DNA of 64,000 bases from Arsukibacterium sp. UBA5043 (GCA_002415085.1 DIBV01000002.1:106117-170116); one strand, 5' to 3'. Positions 26,977 to 36,384 are shown, counted from the stretch's first letter. Notes: generated from the sequence alone by a model not told the origin. Translations and numbers: made by a program.

Positions 26977-27948
26977 TTAGAGAATTTTTTTAATTTCTGA
27001 TTTAAGATTGTCATCTGCTGTGCTGGCCAGTAAAGGGGTCAGAATTGCCTCGGCCTTGGCACGCTGATCCTGCGCCAGGTACAACTGACTTAACCTGAAT
27101 TGTGCCCAGTCGTTAAAATCAGCCATACGGCCATCGGCTAAAAATTCATTTAAGGCATCAATACCTTGCTGTGGCTCAGTTTTGGCCAGCACGCTCGCCC
27201 GGCCCAGCTGATATAATGCCAGCAGGCGGTTTCGCTGACCTTCTTCATCAGCTACCTGTTTTTCGCTGGCTCTACTAAATTCCAGCATCGCTGCCTGATA
27301 GTCCCTGTTTTGCGCCAAACCAACGCCTCGCATAAAATACGGCTCTGGCCGGCTTTGTAACAAGGCACTATTTTCAATTAACTTTTCAGCGGCTGCGGTA
27401 TCTTCAGCGCTAAATAGCACTTCGAGCTGTAACAATTGACCTTGCAGGGGATCTTGTTGTTCTAACCTTGCCGCGATAGCCAGTGCCTGCTCTTTATCAC
27501 CACCGGCAATGCCAGGGGCCTGGGCATAGTATTTTCCTAATGCTTTCAGGTAACCGGTATCTGCAGGAGCCAGCGACACTGCCTGCTCAAAGGCTTTGCG
27601 ACAGCGCTTGGCATAACCCAGCGCACTGAACATACTGGCTTGCTGAGCATTATCGCAACTTGCCCTGCCAAACCAGAACTGATAACGGGCGTTATCGGCT
27701 TCAATTTTCACCGCCCGGGCTAATAGCTCTTCAGCGGCATCTGCCTGCCCCAGCTCAAGTTCGCTGCGACCCAGCGCTGCCAGCAACCAGGCATCTTTGG
27801 TTTTTCGGTTTACTTTATCAGCCAGTAGCACTTTGGCAGCTGCAAAATCCTGTTGCTGCCACAGGTCTGATACTTGTTGTTGCAGATCTGCCGGCGCAGC
27901 AGTTAGCCCAAAGCTAAGCAGCAAAGCAGTAAAAGTTACTTGTTTCAT
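26977..27948 (-). CDS. Periplasmic TPR-repeat protein
   Basis: 323 residues starting at ATG 27948 (AAGGAC ribosome site), which gives a Sec signal (MKQVTFTALLLSFGLTAAPA). The rest is helical with tetratricopeptide repeats: WLLAALGRSELELGQADAAEELLARAVKIEADNARYQFWFGRA is a clear pair. A later repeat (FMRGVGLAQNRDYQAAMLEFSRASE) and further helices follow. Such proteins serve as scaffolds; the partner is unknown. It is followed on the same strand by the VOC and coiled-coil genes. Confidence 0.85.
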   Translation of the reverse strand: MKQVTFTALLLSFGLTAAPADLQQQVSDLWQQQDFAAAKVLLADKVNRKTKDAWLLAALGRSELELGQADAAEELLARAVKIEADNARYQFWFGRASCDNAQQASMFSALGYAKRCRKAFEQAVSLAPADTGYLKALGKYYAQAPGIAGGDKEQALAIAARLEQQDPLQGQLLQLEVLFSAEDTAAAEKLIENSALLQSRPEPYFMRGVGLAQNRDYQAAMLEFSRASEKQVADEEGQRNRLLALYQLGRASVLAKTEPQQGIDALNEFLADGRMADFNDWAQFRLSQLYLAQDQRAKAEAILTPLLASTADDNLKSEIKKIL

Positions 27949-28021
27949 GGCTGTCCTTAATTTAAGTGTTAGCAGCATTGTAACCGCTGACAGCCATTTG
28001 CCAATGCCCAATACTATCTGG

Positions 28022-29419
28022 TTACAACTTAATACTGTCTCCTTTAGCCGGGATCAAGGCGTTAATTCCCAGAGCGTGCAATTCCTGCTGCAATACCAGC
28101 TGCGCTTCAGGCTCACCATGCACCAGATAAAATTGCGGCTGACCACCAATTGCTTGCGCCCAGGCTAACAGTTCACTCTGGCCGGCATGCGCGGAAAAAC
28201 CCCCAATGGTATGCACTTTGGCTTTAACCACAATATCCTGACCAAACATTTTCACCCTTTTTTCACCGTCAACCAGCCGTCGGCCTAACGTACCTCGCGC
28301 CTGAAATCCAACAAAGATCACGTGATTAGTGTTTTTCCAAAGATTATGTTTAAAGTGATGGACTATCCGACCACCATTACACATGCCACTACCCGCGATA
28401 ATAATAGCGCCATTGGTTACCCGGTTTATCGCCATTGAATCTTCGACTTTTGGGGTCAGCTTCAGCATCGGCAACAGTTGTTGCAAACTGCGGCCGGCAC
28501 CAATTTTGTCTAAATCAGCCTGATCAAGCGCATGCAAAAAATCGTTGTAAATGTTGGTAATGCTGATTGCCATTGGGCTATCCAGAAAAATTGCCCGCTG
28601 CTTTAACCGGCCCTGATGGTGCAACAGGGCCAGATAATACAGTACTTCCTGTGAACGGCCGAGGGCAAAAGCCGGGATAAACACATTGCCACCTTCCTTA
28701 TCAGCCTGTTCCAGCGCACTGGCAAACTCCTCCACGGTATTATCCAGACTCTGGTGGTTGCGGTTACCATAAGTACTTTCCATCAGCACAATATCGGCCT
28801 GGCCAATTTCAGTCGGATCATACATCAGTACGGTAGCCGGGTTACCTAAATCACCGGAGAACACCAGCTTACGCATGGCCTGGTTGCCCTTGATCCAAAG
28901 CTCGATAATCGCCGAGCCCAGAATATGGCCGGCATCGGCGAATTCCAGCTCTAACCCCGGCATTGGCACCAACCTTTTGCGATAAGCCAGTGGCTGCACC
29001 AGCTCACTGACCCGCTCGGCATCAGCTACCGTCATTACCGGATCGTGCTGCTTTTTGCCACTACGGGCGGCTTTTTTGTTCTGCCACTCTAAATCTTTCA
29101 GGTACAAGCCGACAGAGTCTTTCAGCAATACCGGTAAGATTTTAGCAGTACCGGGGGTGCAGATAATTTTGCCTTTAAAGCCGCGTGCAACCAGCAGTGG
29201 CAGTAAACCACTGTGATCAATATGCGCATGGGAGAGAATAACCAGATCAATGTCTTTCGGTTTAAAGGCAAAGCGGAACTTATGCCACTCCCGTACCTGA
29301 TCCGCCCCCTGCGTCATGCCGCAATCGAGCAGGATTTGCTGCTTATTATGCTCGATAAGATAGCAAGATCCGGTAACCTGACCGGCAGCACCTAAAAAGG
29401 TTAAATTGGCTACAGACAT
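28022..29419 (-). CDS. Beta-CASP metallo-hydrolase (MBL fold, RNA-specificity domain)
   Basis: This 465-residue protein has the metallo-beta-lactamase fold, with the zinc motif LSHAHIDHSG (HxHxDH), FADAGHILGSA and LVFSGDLG, and the inserted beta-CASP domain (about residues 210-360: MESTYGNR, IFLDSPMA), ending with the RMMBL part (ARGTLGRRLVDGE, VHTIGGFSAHAGQ). The family includes RNase J, CPSF73 and RNase-Z-like nucleases, so RNA processing or decay is expected. Gammaproteobacterial members of this subgroup are little studied. It is preceded by GGGAC and is divergent from the LOG gene. Confidence 0.9.
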   Translation of the reverse strand: MSVANLTFLGAAGQVTGSCYLIEHNKQQILLDCGMTQGADQVREWHKFRFAFKPKDIDLVILSHAHIDHSGLLPLLVARGFKGKIICTPGTAKILPVLLKDSVGLYLKDLEWQNKKAARSGKKQHDPVMTVADAERVSELVQPLAYRKRLVPMPGLELEFADAGHILGSAIIELWIKGNQAMRKLVFSGDLGNPATVLMYDPTEIGQADIVLMESTYGNRNHQSLDNTVEEFASALEQADKEGGNVFIPAFALGRSQEVLYYLALLHHQGRLKQRAIFLDSPMAISITNIYNDFLHALDQADLDKIGAGRSLQQLLPMLKLTPKVEDSMAINRVTNGAIIIAGSGMCNGGRIVHHFKHNLWKNTNHVIFVGFQARGTLGRRLVDGEKRVKMFGQDIVVKAKVHTIGGFSAHAGQSELLAWAQAIGGQPQFYLVHGEPEAQLVLQQELHALGINALIPAKGDSIKL

Positions 29420-29534
29420 AGTGTTGTCCCTGTGATTAGCGAATTAAGTTTATATCGCATCCTGACTGCTAAAAGATTAGTCTATATCAAACATATTGTT
29501 AGTTTGTGCTAAATACCACTTTGCAGGAGCCGTT

Positions 29535-30428
29535 ATGTCAGACGCGCATAAGCTATATAAACGCCATTTCACTTCAGCGGAAGAATCACAGGCCGCGATT
29601 GCCAAATTACAGGATCATGAGTCCTACAAACTGGCCTTTGCCGACAACGATTTTTTAATGCAGGACGATTTGCGTCATGTCAGGTTGCAGCTGGAATACC
29701 TGAAACCGCAACTGGTACTGGAGCAGCACGGCGTTGAAGCCACCATAGTGGTTTTTGGCAGCGCCCGCTTTCTGTCACCTGAGCAGGCGGATAAAAATCT
29801 GCAGCTGGCCGAACAGAGTCTGGCTAAGCAGCCAGAGGACAAAGCGTTACAACAGGCCGTTAAACTGGCCAAACGCAACCAGAAAAACAGTGACTATTAT
29901 CTCGCCTCGCAACACTTTTCACAGCTGGTGACCGAACATAGCAATAAACATCAGGACAGTGCCTTAATGATCATCAGCGGCGGCGGCCCGGGGGTAATGG
30001 AAGCAGCCAACCGCGGCGCGATGGCAGCCGGTGGTGAAAGTATCGGCTTAAATATTGTGCTGCCCAAAGAGCAACACCCCAACCCCTACATCACGCCAAA
30101 ATTTTGTTTTCAGTTCCACTATTTTGCCATTCGTAAAATGCACTTTCTGCAACGCGCCCGGGCCTTAGTTGCCTTCCCAGGTGGCTTTGGCACCTTAGAT
30201 GAGTTGTTTGAAACCCTAACCCTGATTCAAACTAAAAAAGCCGAACGGGTGCCGGTTATTTTGTACGACAAAGCGTTCTGGCAAAGGCTGATAAACTTCG
30301 ACATGCTGGCCGACGAGGGCTTAATCAGCCCACAGGATTTAAAGCTTATTCAGTTTGCTGACACCCCGGAACATGCCTGGCAGCTTATTTATGATTACTA
30401 CGAGCTGGGGCAAACGCAGTCAAAGTAA
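29535..30428 (+). CDS. LOG-family protein (TIGR00730 nucleotide 5'-monophosphate phosphoribohydrolase)
   Basis: 297 residues with the family's Rossmann-like core. The signature PGGFGTLDELFE (about residue 215) and the MEAANRGA motif are present, with SGGGPGVME ahead of them. Characterised LOG proteins cleave nucleoside monophosphates to base and ribose-5-phosphate (cytokinin activation in plants). The ATG at 29535 is preferred because it follows GCAGGAG. The longer N-terminus (about 75 residues before VVFGSARF) is typical of the TIGR00730-type proteobacterial proteins. Bacterial role is likely nucleotide salvage. Confidence 0.9.
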   Translation: MSDAHKLYKRHFTSAEESQAAIAKLQDHESYKLAFADNDFLMQDDLRHVRLQLEYLKPQLVLEQHGVEATIVVFGSARFLSPEQADKNLQLAEQSLAKQPEDKALQQAVKLAKRNQKNSDYYLASQHFSQLVTEHSNKHQDSALMIISGGGPGVMEAANRGAMAAGGESIGLNIVLPKEQHPNPYITPKFCFQFHYFAIRKMHFLQRARALVAFPGGFGTLDELFETLTLIQTKKAERVPVILYDKAFWQRLINFDMLADEGLISPQDLKLIQFADTPEHAWQLIYDYYELGQTQSK

Positions 30429-30561
30429 CCCTGAAAAAGGGCCATTAATAGCTGGTCATGCGGGCAGCTGCATGCCTTGCCGTTTTAGACTGGACCAGCA
30501 AAGCGGATTGCGCTAATAGGTCTGCTGCTGGTTGGTAGCTTTTAGATTAAAAGCTCACAAA

Positions 30562-31059
30562 CTAAATATTGAGATTTATAAAAGTGTTAACACCAGTTAT
30601 CCTGCTATTACGCAAAAATACCCAGTACAAATCATGTTCCCTTGAGTCTTTTCTTAGTGAAAAAGAAATAGAAAACAATTCGCTTTGAATCGTTAGCGTA
30701 ATTTTCTCAAGTGGGTGCGAACCGCTTAGTTTTGTTTGTTTCCTATTTTTAAACGCGTAAATTAACTTCTCTCGAATTTCATTAGAAACTTCAATTCCGT
30801 TAAATTTCACTATAGAACTTGGTTGACTTATTGCCTCAACCGAAAACTTAAATAGGTAATATCGGCTAACCAACTGAGCAGAAAAAGTAACAAACAGCAA
30901 TGACATAATAACGGGGACAAAAAGTTTAACGCGCCTTACATTCCCTGTACGATAACAATATAGAAGATAGGCGGATGATACAAAAAATAGCATAACTATA
31001 GCCAAAAACATCATCATAAAAAAATCAAAATTTTCAGCCATCATCAACGAAAAACTCAT
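30562..31059 (-). CDS. AT-rich orphan membrane protein
   Basis: 165 residues. Two hydrophobic helices near the N-terminus (about residues 12-34 and 46-65) are followed by a basic, largely soluble C-terminal region (ISFSLRKDSREHDLYWVFLRNSRI). No domain was recognised. The codons are visibly more AT-rich than those of the flanking genes, with many A and T third positions and poly-A/T runs. It has AGG and spacing typical of a ribosome site before ATG 31059. It lies between the LOG gene and tyrA on its own, with short spacers. It could be horizontally acquired or a fast-evolving gene. Confidence 0.6.
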   Translation of the reverse strand: MSFSLMMAENFDFFMMMFLAIVMLFFVSSAYLLYCYRTGNVRRVKLFVPVIMSLLFVTFSAQLVSRYYLFKFSVEAISQPSSIVKFNGIEVSNEIREKLIYAFKNRKQTKLSGSHPLEKITLTIQSELFSISFSLRKDSREHDLYWVFLRNSRITGVNTFINLNI

Positions 31060-31196
31060 ACTTATTACCTGTCAGAATCAATGAGCAAAGCGATAAGGTC
31101 TTGCTTTTTGCCACTACTCTGCTTACCCGAGAATAATACAGGCCGGAATAATCGCCAAGCGTTTCAAACGTAAAGATAAGTCCTGTCCCGAACAAG

Positions 31197-32333
31197 CTAA
31201 CTGCGGCTATCGGCTGCTTTCTGAAGTAACTGCTTACTTTCTTGCAAAAACTGGCCGGCCAGCTCACCAAAGAACTGCTGGCCTTTAGCAAACTGAGCCA
31301 TCAGGCCGGCTTTATCCTGATTTTTCAGCAATTGCAAAAGCTCACTAAAGCGCTGTTGATAACGCTCTAGCAAGGCCGTTACATCAGCCGATGACAGCAT
31401 AATATCGGCATACAGCTCGGCATTCTGGGCAAATAAGCGCCCTACCATGGCCAGCTCTAACCGGTATATTGGTGAGCTTAGCTGCAGCAACTGGCTGAGA
31501 TCAGCTTGCTCTTCAGCCAGGTGGCTACCGTACACTAAAGACGAAAAGTGACGCATCGCCTGAATAAGCTGCATCGCCTTATCGTGCTCTGCTGCGCTCT
31601 GGCTGGCGAGCTCGGCGCCCCAAACCCGCAGCTGTTGTAGTAACCACTGATACTGCGGCTCTGCCCTGCCATCACATACCACCACTACCTGCTTTACCAG
31701 GTTAGTGATATCGGGGCCGAACATCGGGTGTAGCCCCACCACCGGGCCAGCATGTTTGGCCAGCATCGCATTTAATGGTTGCTGCTTAATACTGGTAATA
31801 TCGGCCAGCACGCAGTTATCCGGCAAAGCAGGCAGCTGGCTAATCACTTGCTCTGTTAATGTAATCGGCACCGCTATCAGCACCAGCGCAGCATCAGCGC
31901 ATAACATACCGGCATCTGGCCAGTCGGCCTGCTCCAGCACCAACACCTGATAACCAGAGCGCTGAAATAAACTGACAAAGCGTTGGCCCAGTGCGCCGGC
32001 GCCGCCTACCACCACCACTTTACCGCCCTCAGGCCGGCAACAGACAAAATGGTTTTCCTGGGTGGCGTACGACTCCCGCATTATCCGGCGCAGCACATCT
32101 TCTACCAGCTCAGGTGATACTTGCTGTGCCCGGGCTTGCTTACGCCTTGCAGATAGCAGCATTTGCTCACGCTCGGGTACGTATACCGGTAAAGCAAACT
32201 GCTGTTTTACTTTACCAACTTGCGCGGTCACTTTGGCCCTTTCGGCCAGCAGTTGCACCAATTGGCTATCGATAGTGTCAATTTGCTCGCGCAGCGGCGC
32301 TAACTGCTGCTGGGCCTGCTGTTGTTTGTCCAT
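31197..32333 (-). CDS. tyrA: Bifunctional chorismate mutase / prephenate dehydrogenase (T-protein)
   Basis: This 378-residue enzyme makes 4-hydroxyphenylpyruvate from chorismate, the tyrosine branch. The N-terminal chorismate mutase (about residues 1-90: [30 protein letters not shown]) is followed by the NAD-binding Rossmann motif ([18 protein letters not shown], about 110) and the dehydrogenase domain with GLHPMFGPD and [18 protein letters not shown]. It is 33 bp downstream of aroF on the same strand and shares its regulation. The same pairing (aroF-tyrA) occurs in E. coli. Confidence 0.96.
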   Translation of the reverse strand: MDKQQQAQQQLAPLREQIDTIDSQLVQLLAERAKVTAQVGKVKQQFALPVYVPEREQMLLSARRKQARAQQVSPELVEDVLRRIMRESYATQENHFVCCRPEGGKVVVVGGAGALGQRFVSLFQRSGYQVLVLEQADWPDAGMLCADAALVLIAVPITLTEQVISQLPALPDNCVLADITSIKQQPLNAMLAKHAGPVVGLHPMFGPDITNLVKQVVVVCDGRAEPQYQWLLQQLRVWGAELASQSAAEHDKAMQLIQAMRHFSSLVYGSHLAEEQADLSQLLQLSSPIYRLELAMVGRLFAQNAELYADIMLSSADVTALLERYQQRFSELLQLLKNQDKAGLMAQFAKGQQFFGELAGQFLQESKQLLQKAADSRS

Positions 32334-32366
32334 GCTGTTACTTATCCGTGCTTTTATTGATACATC

Positions 32367-33425
32367 TTAAGCTGCTGCCACCAAACGTTGCATTTGTTGG
32401 TGCAAACTAGCCAACAGCTCTGTGGTCGTTGGCCAATCGATACAAGCATCGGTTACCGAGACACCATAATGCTCTGCTTTGCCATTGGTTAAGTTCTGGC
32501 GGCCACCAAATAAGTGGCTCTCCAGCATGATACCAATAATGGCCTCGGTGCCAGCGAGTCGTTGCGATAACACCGCTTCTGCCACCGCAGGCTGGCGGTT
32601 ATGATCTTTATTCGAGTTACCATGGCTGCAATCTACCACGATACCGTGTGGCAGATTCAGTTTATCCAGCTCTGAGAGCGCAGCATTAATACTGTCGGCA
32701 TCGTAATTAGGCTTAACGCCGCCGCGCAAAATAATATGGCCATCGGGGTTGCCGGCGGTTTGCACCAGGCTGACTTCACCGCGCTGGTTAATCCCAATAA
32801 AACTATGACCGCTGGCCGCCGACTGCAAGCCATTTAACGCCACATTCAAATTACCATCGGTGCCGTTTTTAAAGCCAACCGGCATTGATAAACCACTGGC
32901 CATTTCGCGGTGGGTTTGCGATTCAACCGTACGCGCGCCAATCGCGGCCCAACTGATCAGATCGGATAAATATTGCGGGCTGATTGGGTCCAGCGCTTCG
33001 GTGGCGGTGGGCAGTTCCATTTCAACCATTTTCAACAACAGCTCACGGCCCCAGGTTAAGCCGGTTTCCAAATCGAAGGAGTCATCCAGGTGTGGGTCAT
33101 TAATAAAGCCTTTCCAACCGACTGTGGTGCGTGGCTTTTCAAAATACACCCGCATCACGATATATAAACTGTCGATATATTGCTGTTGTAAGGCTTTTAG
33201 CTTGGTGGCGTATTCAATTGCTGCTACAGGATCGTGAATAGAACAGGGCCCCGTCACGACTAGTAAGCGCTTATCGCGGCCATGGACAATATTAGCAATA
33301 TCAGCCCTGGCGCGGGCAACAAAGTCAGCGCCCTGCTCTGATAATGGCAGTACTTTTTTCATTACCGCAGGTGGGCTCAGTGGCTTGGTCGCCACTATTC
33401 TTAAATCATCGACAATCTGGCTCAT
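32367..33425 (-). CDS. aroF: 3-deoxy-7-phosphoheptulonate (DAHP) synthase, class I
   Basis: This 352-residue enzyme condenses phosphoenolpyruvate and erythrose-4-phosphate, the first step of the shikimate pathway. The conserved GPCSIHDP, YFEKPRTTVGWKG and NPDGHIILRGG segments and the metal-site VVDCSHGNSNKDH are present. Isozyme type cannot be read from motifs alone, but adjacency to tyrA and the TyrR-like boxes upstream argue for the tyrosine-sensitive form (AroF). ATG 33425 is preceded by GGAG. Confidence 0.93.
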   Translation of the reverse strand: MSQIVDDLRIVATKPLSPPAVMKKVLPLSEQGADFVARARADIANIVHGRDKRLLVVTGPCSIHDPVAAIEYATKLKALQQQYIDSLYIVMRVYFEKPRTTVGWKGFINDPHLDDSFDLETGLTWGRELLLKMVEMELPTATEALDPISPQYLSDLISWAAIGARTVESQTHREMASGLSMPVGFKNGTDGNLNVALNGLQSAASGHSFIGINQRGEVSLVQTAGNPDGHIILRGGVKPNYDADSINAALSELDKLNLPHGIVVDCSHGNSNKDHNRQPAVAEAVLSQRLAGTEAIIGIMLESHLFGGRQNLTNGKAEHYGVSVTDACIDWPTTTELLASLHQQMQRLVAAA

Positions 33426-33503
33426 GCTATCTCCATGGGTGGGCTGATGTGCTGGTGATTAAGCATAGATAAAAACGACGATAACAGTGGTCAGACGCCT
33501 TGA

Positions 33504-33521
33504 TGTAAACTTAATAATACA
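33504..33521 (-). promoter_or_regulatory. TyrR-box-like site, proximal
   Basis: The 18-bp site reads TGTAAA, six bases, AATACA on the plus strand, against the TyrR consensus TGTAAA-N6-TTTACA (10 of 12 fixed positions). It lies over the predicted -10 element of aroF. A second site is 21 bp away. Confidence 0.6.
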
Positions 33522-33543
33522 GCACGTAATTAATTAAATACAA
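33514..33543 (-). promoter_or_regulatory. aroF promoter candidate
   Basis: On the minus strand TTGTAT (33543-33538) and TATTAT (33519-33514) are separated by 18 bp. The start would fall near 33507, leaving an untranslated leader of about 80 nt. Both elements lie inside the two TyrR-box-like sites, so binding would repress. Confidence 0.55.
33525..33542 (-). promoter_or_regulatory. TyrR-box-like site, distal and weaker
   Basis: CGTAAT, six bases, AATACA matches the TyrR consensus less well than the first site. The start-to-start distance is 21 bp, two helical turns, which is the usual spacing for a strong plus weak TyrR pair. Confidence 0.45.
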
Positions 33544-33667
33544 TTTATCCATAGTAAAGATCTTGCCGGACAGCGTCAACCCGCTGCAGCCCAATAAATA
33601 CGAGATAAAAAGGATTTATTGCCAATAAATTAAACGTAAACTATTTAATACGAAATGATGTGGGTTA

Positions 33668-34306
33668 TTAGAACTGCCGCAGTAGCCGCTGATAAGCCTG
33701 CTGAATTTGCCTGAATTTCTCAGTATGGCCACTGGCCCGGTCGGGATGAAATAACAGAGCCTGAGTTCGATACGCCTTTTTCAATTGTGCCAGACTAAAG
33801 CCCGGATGCAAGTTTAGCAGCTGTTGTGTCTGCTCCGTCGATAACGCAGTTTCAGTTACTGCGCCTTTACTAAAATGCTGCCAGAACTGCCGCAGGTAGC
33901 TATCGAGCAGCTGCTCGCTCATCGCATAAAAGTTGTGCCAGTTACTGTAGTATTCAGCCTTGCTTTGGTTATCATCGTGCTCCGCCATACTATTAGCAGT
34001 CTCACGGCAGTCGCTAATCAGCGTAACCTTCGCCAGGCCAATGCTCAGAAACCCTTCGTTTGCACTACGCCAGTCGGTTTGCAGGCGATACAGCAAATGA
34101 TACAACACAAAGTGTTGCTGAAAACGTTGCAGGTCAGGACTCAGTTCGGTGTCAGTGGTTAATTTAAGCTCTAAGCGGGACAGTAAATACTGCTCAGTAA
34201 GGCTGCGCTCTGGCGCATCAGGTATGGCAGAGAGGATCAGGCTTGCCAGTTGGTTTTGTAACAACTGGAGTACGGGTTCGGTAAGGGGCGGCTGAATAGA
34301 TGACAT
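33668..34306 (-). CDS. DNAJ-related protein with C-terminal J domain
   Basis: A 212-residue protein. The C-terminal part (about residues 160-212) is a J domain with the HPD motif: LAQLKKAYRTQALLFHPDRASGHTEKFRQIQQAYQRLLRQF. The N-terminal part matches the DNAJ_related type: QPPLTEPVLQLLQNQLASLILSAIPDAPERSLTEQYLLSRLELKL. It probably stimulates DnaK ATPase on an unknown client. The ATG at 34306 has a poor ribosome site and lies directly after the rplS terminator. Confidence 0.87.
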   Translation of the reverse strand: MSSIQPPLTEPVLQLLQNQLASLILSAIPDAPERSLTEQYLLSRLELKLTTDTELSPDLQRFQQHFVLYHLLYRLQTDWRSANEGFLSIGLAKVTLISDCRETANSMAEHDDNQSKAEYYSNWHNFYAMSEQLLDSYLRQFWQHFSKGAVTETALSTEQTQQLLNLHPGFSLAQLKKAYRTQALLFHPDRASGHTEKFRQIQQAYQRLLRQF

Positions 34307-34310
34307 AATA

Positions 34311-34336
34311 AAAAGGCCGGCAATCGCCGGCCTTTA
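34311..34336 (-). terminator. Intrinsic terminator of the rpsP-rplS operon
   Basis: A perfect 10-bp stem (34312-34321 with 34326-34335, loop AATC) is followed on the minus strand by TTTT then TATTAT. It sits between rplS and the J-domain gene. Confidence 0.9.
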
Positions 34337-34344
34337 AGGTTTGC

Positions 34345-34704
34345 TTAGTTAAGCTTTTCGCGGATACGCGCTGATTTACCTGAACGATCGCGTAAGTAGT
34401 AAAGCTTAGCACGGCGAACCGCACCACGACGTTTAACGGTGATGCTGTCTACCAGCGGGCTGTGCGTCTGGAATACACGCTCAACACCTTCGCCATTAGA
34501 AATTTTACGGACGGTGAAGGCTGAATGAAGACCACGGTTACGCTTAGCGATAACTACGCCTTCAAATGCCTGCAGACGGCTTTTGTCGCCTTCTGTCACT
34601 TTAACCTGAACCACAACAGTGTCGCCCGGCGCGAACGCTGGCACGTCTTGCTTTAACTGTTCTTCTTCAAGTTGTTTGATGATGTTTTGGCTAACTTTGC
34701 TCAT
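34345..34704 (-). CDS. rplS: 50S ribosomal protein L19
   Basis: 119 residues, as in E. coli (115). Conserved [35 protein letters not shown], the S-G-x-GVER block ([10 protein letters not shown]), [34 protein letters not shown]. It is the last gene of the rpsP-rimM-trmD-rplS operon, 22 bp after trmD, with an AGTGAG ribosome site. Confidence 0.99.
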   Translation of the reverse strand: MSKVSQNIIKQLEEEQLKQDVPAFAPGDTVVVQVKVTEGDKSRLQAFEGVVIAKRNRGLHSAFTVRKISNGEGVERVFQTHSPLVDSITVKRRGAVRRAKLYYLRDRSGKSARIREKLN

Positions 34705-34726
34705 AACAATCTCACTTTACCTGGAA

Positions 34727-35503
34727 TTAACTATCTTGCTGCTGCAACGCCTGGTGTTCCTGTTGAAACTCAGCCAGTAATTTGCGTTGCTCCTTAGTCA
34801 GAGCCAGGGGTTTTAATATATCTGGCCGTCGTAACCAGGTCCTTCCCAGGGCCTGTTTCAAACGCCAGCGTCTGATTTCTTCGTGGTTACCGCTCAGCAA
34901 AACTGACGGCACCTGTTTATTGGCTAACACCTCAGGCCGGGTATAATGCGGACAATCCAGCAAGCCTTCAGAAAATGAATCCTGCGCTGCGGATAAGTCG
35001 TGCCCAAGTACACCAGGTACTAAGCGAGATACTGCATCAATCAGTGTCATCGCTGGCAACTCGCCCCCACTTAACACGTAATCACCCACTGACCATTCTT
35101 CGTCAATTTCGCTTTCAATTACGCGCTCATCAATGCCTTCGTAACGGCCAGCTACTAATAGTAGCTTATCGTGCGTGGCCAGCTCAGCTACACCTTGTTG
35201 ATCTAGTTTACGACCTTGCGGCGATAAGTAGATGGTGTGAACCTTGCCCCCTGCAGCCTGTTTGGCCGCCCGAATTGCTTCGGTTAAGGGTTGAACCATC
35301 ATTAACATGCCCGGACCACCGCCATAAGGCCGGTCATCAACGGTACGATGCTTGTCCGAGGTAAAATCCCGCGGGTTAAAGCACTGTAACTGCATAATGC
35401 CCTGCTTTACTGCCCGGCCGGTTACTCCGTATTGCGTTATTGCATCAAACATCTCTGGAAATAACGTTACTACGCCAAGCCAGAGTTTAGCGTTTTGCTG
35501 CAT
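34727..35503 (-). CDS. trmD: tRNA (guanine-37-N1)-methyltransferase TrmD
   Basis: 258 residues of a SPOUT-family methyltransferase. Motifs include [47 protein letters not shown], the knot-forming AdoMet-binding [13 protein letters not shown] and [15 protein letters not shown]. It modifies G37 of tRNAs reading CNN codons and prevents frameshifting. Its start overlaps the rimM stop by one base (TAATG). Confidence 0.99.
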   Translation of the reverse strand: MQQNAKLWLGVVTLFPEMFDAITQYGVTGRAVKQGIMQLQCFNPRDFTSDKHRTVDDRPYGGGPGMLMMVQPLTEAIRAAKQAAGGKVHTIYLSPQGRKLDQQGVAELATHDKLLLVAGRYEGIDERVIESEIDEEWSVGDYVLSGGELPAMTLIDAVSRLVPGVLGHDLSAAQDSFSEGLLDCPHYTRPEVLANKQVPSVLLSGNHEEIRRWRLKQALGRTWLRRPDILKPLALTKEQRKLLAEFQQEHQALQQQDS

Positions 35504-36039
35504 TAAAACGCCGGATCCCAGTCAACAATAATCCGCTTTTCAGCCAGGTTGACGCTTTTCACCACTGTATCGGTTAAAAACGGCAACAAACGCTCTTTCT
35601 TACCAAATGCATCTGTCCGGTTGGCTTTCACCACAATAACGTCGTTAGAGCCCGTTTCCATCATGTCCGAGACTTCACCTAAGTGATAACCCGCTACGTT
35701 TACCACAGCCAGACCCATCAGGTCTTTCCAGTAGTAATCGCCATCTTCTAACGAAGGTAGCGTTTGCGCGGTTACCGCTATTTCAGCGTTAACATAACGC
35801 TGCGCGATATCCCGATCACTAATGCCGTCCAGTTTTGCTATCAGGCCATTGCTATGGCGCTTCCAGCTTGCAACCTGCACCGGTAGCCAGTTACCCTGCA
35901 ATTTGATTTGCCAGGGTGTGTAGTCAAAAATCCCTTCCGGGATATCGGTGTAAGCAACTACCTTAAGCCAGCCATTAATGCCGTAAACAGCACCAAACTT
36001 ACCAAGGACAACTAAGTCTTTGTCGTCTTTGTCACTCAA
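35503..36039 (-). CDS. rimM: 16S rRNA processing protein RimM
   Basis: 178 residues. N-terminal RimM beta-barrel ([16 protein letters not shown]) and a PRC-barrel-like C-terminal domain ([16 protein letters not shown]). It assists maturation of the 30S head and binds S19. It is within the rpsP-rimM-trmD-rplS operon, 27 bp after rpsP. Confidence 0.98.
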   Translation of the reverse strand: MSDKDDKDLVVLGKFGAVYGINGWLKVVAYTDIPEGIFDYTPWQIKLQGNWLPVQVASWKRHSNGLIAKLDGISDRDIAQRYVNAEIAVTAQTLPSLEDGDYYWKDLMGLAVVNVAGYHLGEVSDMMETGSNDVIVVKANRTDAFGKKERLLPFLTDTVVKSVNLAEKRIIVDWDPAF

Positions 36040-36066
36040 GGCTACTACTCCACACCAATTTGCTAA

Positions 36067-36318
36067 TTAAGCAGTTGCTTTCTTAGCGGTTTTTACCAGG
36101 TTTGCAACGCGGTCACTTAATGCAGCACCTTGTGCTACCCAGTGATCAACACGCTCCAGGTCCAGACGCAGTTTCTCTTCAGTACCGCCAGCGATTGGGT
36201 TAAAGAAACCCACGCGCTCAATAAAGCGGCCGTCACGAGCAAAACGGCTGTCCGCTACCACAACTTGGTAAAATGGACGCTTTTTCGCGCCACCACGTTG
36301 TAAACGAATAGTTACCAT
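36067..36318 (-). CDS. rpsP: 30S ribosomal protein S16
   Basis: 83 residues with [25 protein letters not shown] and [11 protein letters not shown]. The frame extends upstream to 36501, but ATG 36318 with AGAGGA upstream gives the standard start. It heads the four-gene ribosomal operon. Confidence 0.98.
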   Translation of the reverse strand: MVTIRLQRGGAKKRPFYQVVVADSRFARDGRFIERVGFFNPIAGGTEEKLRLDLERVDHWVAQGAALSDRVANLVKTAKKATA

Positions 36319-36349
36319 ACCGTCCTCTAAAAATAATCGTTCAGGTTTT

Positions 36350-36384
36350 AAAAAATAATAAAGCCCCCAGTCAGACTGAAGGGC
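36350..36384 (-). terminator. Hairpin between ffh and rpsP
   Basis: On the minus strand a GC-rich stem (about 11 bp, with one bulge and G-U pairs) ends in TTTATTATTTTTT. It lies 71 bp after the ffh stop and may terminate or attenuate transcription into rpsP. Confidence 0.6.

Noticed and set aside
31034-31291. 85-residue minus-strand frame overlapping the tyrA end
   Set aside because: No ribosome site, overlaps tyrA in another frame and composition is not protein-like.
33586-33650. Small imperfect hairpin with repeated AATAAAT before the J-domain gene end
   Set aside because: Seven weak A-T pairs; no convincing terminator or repeat family.
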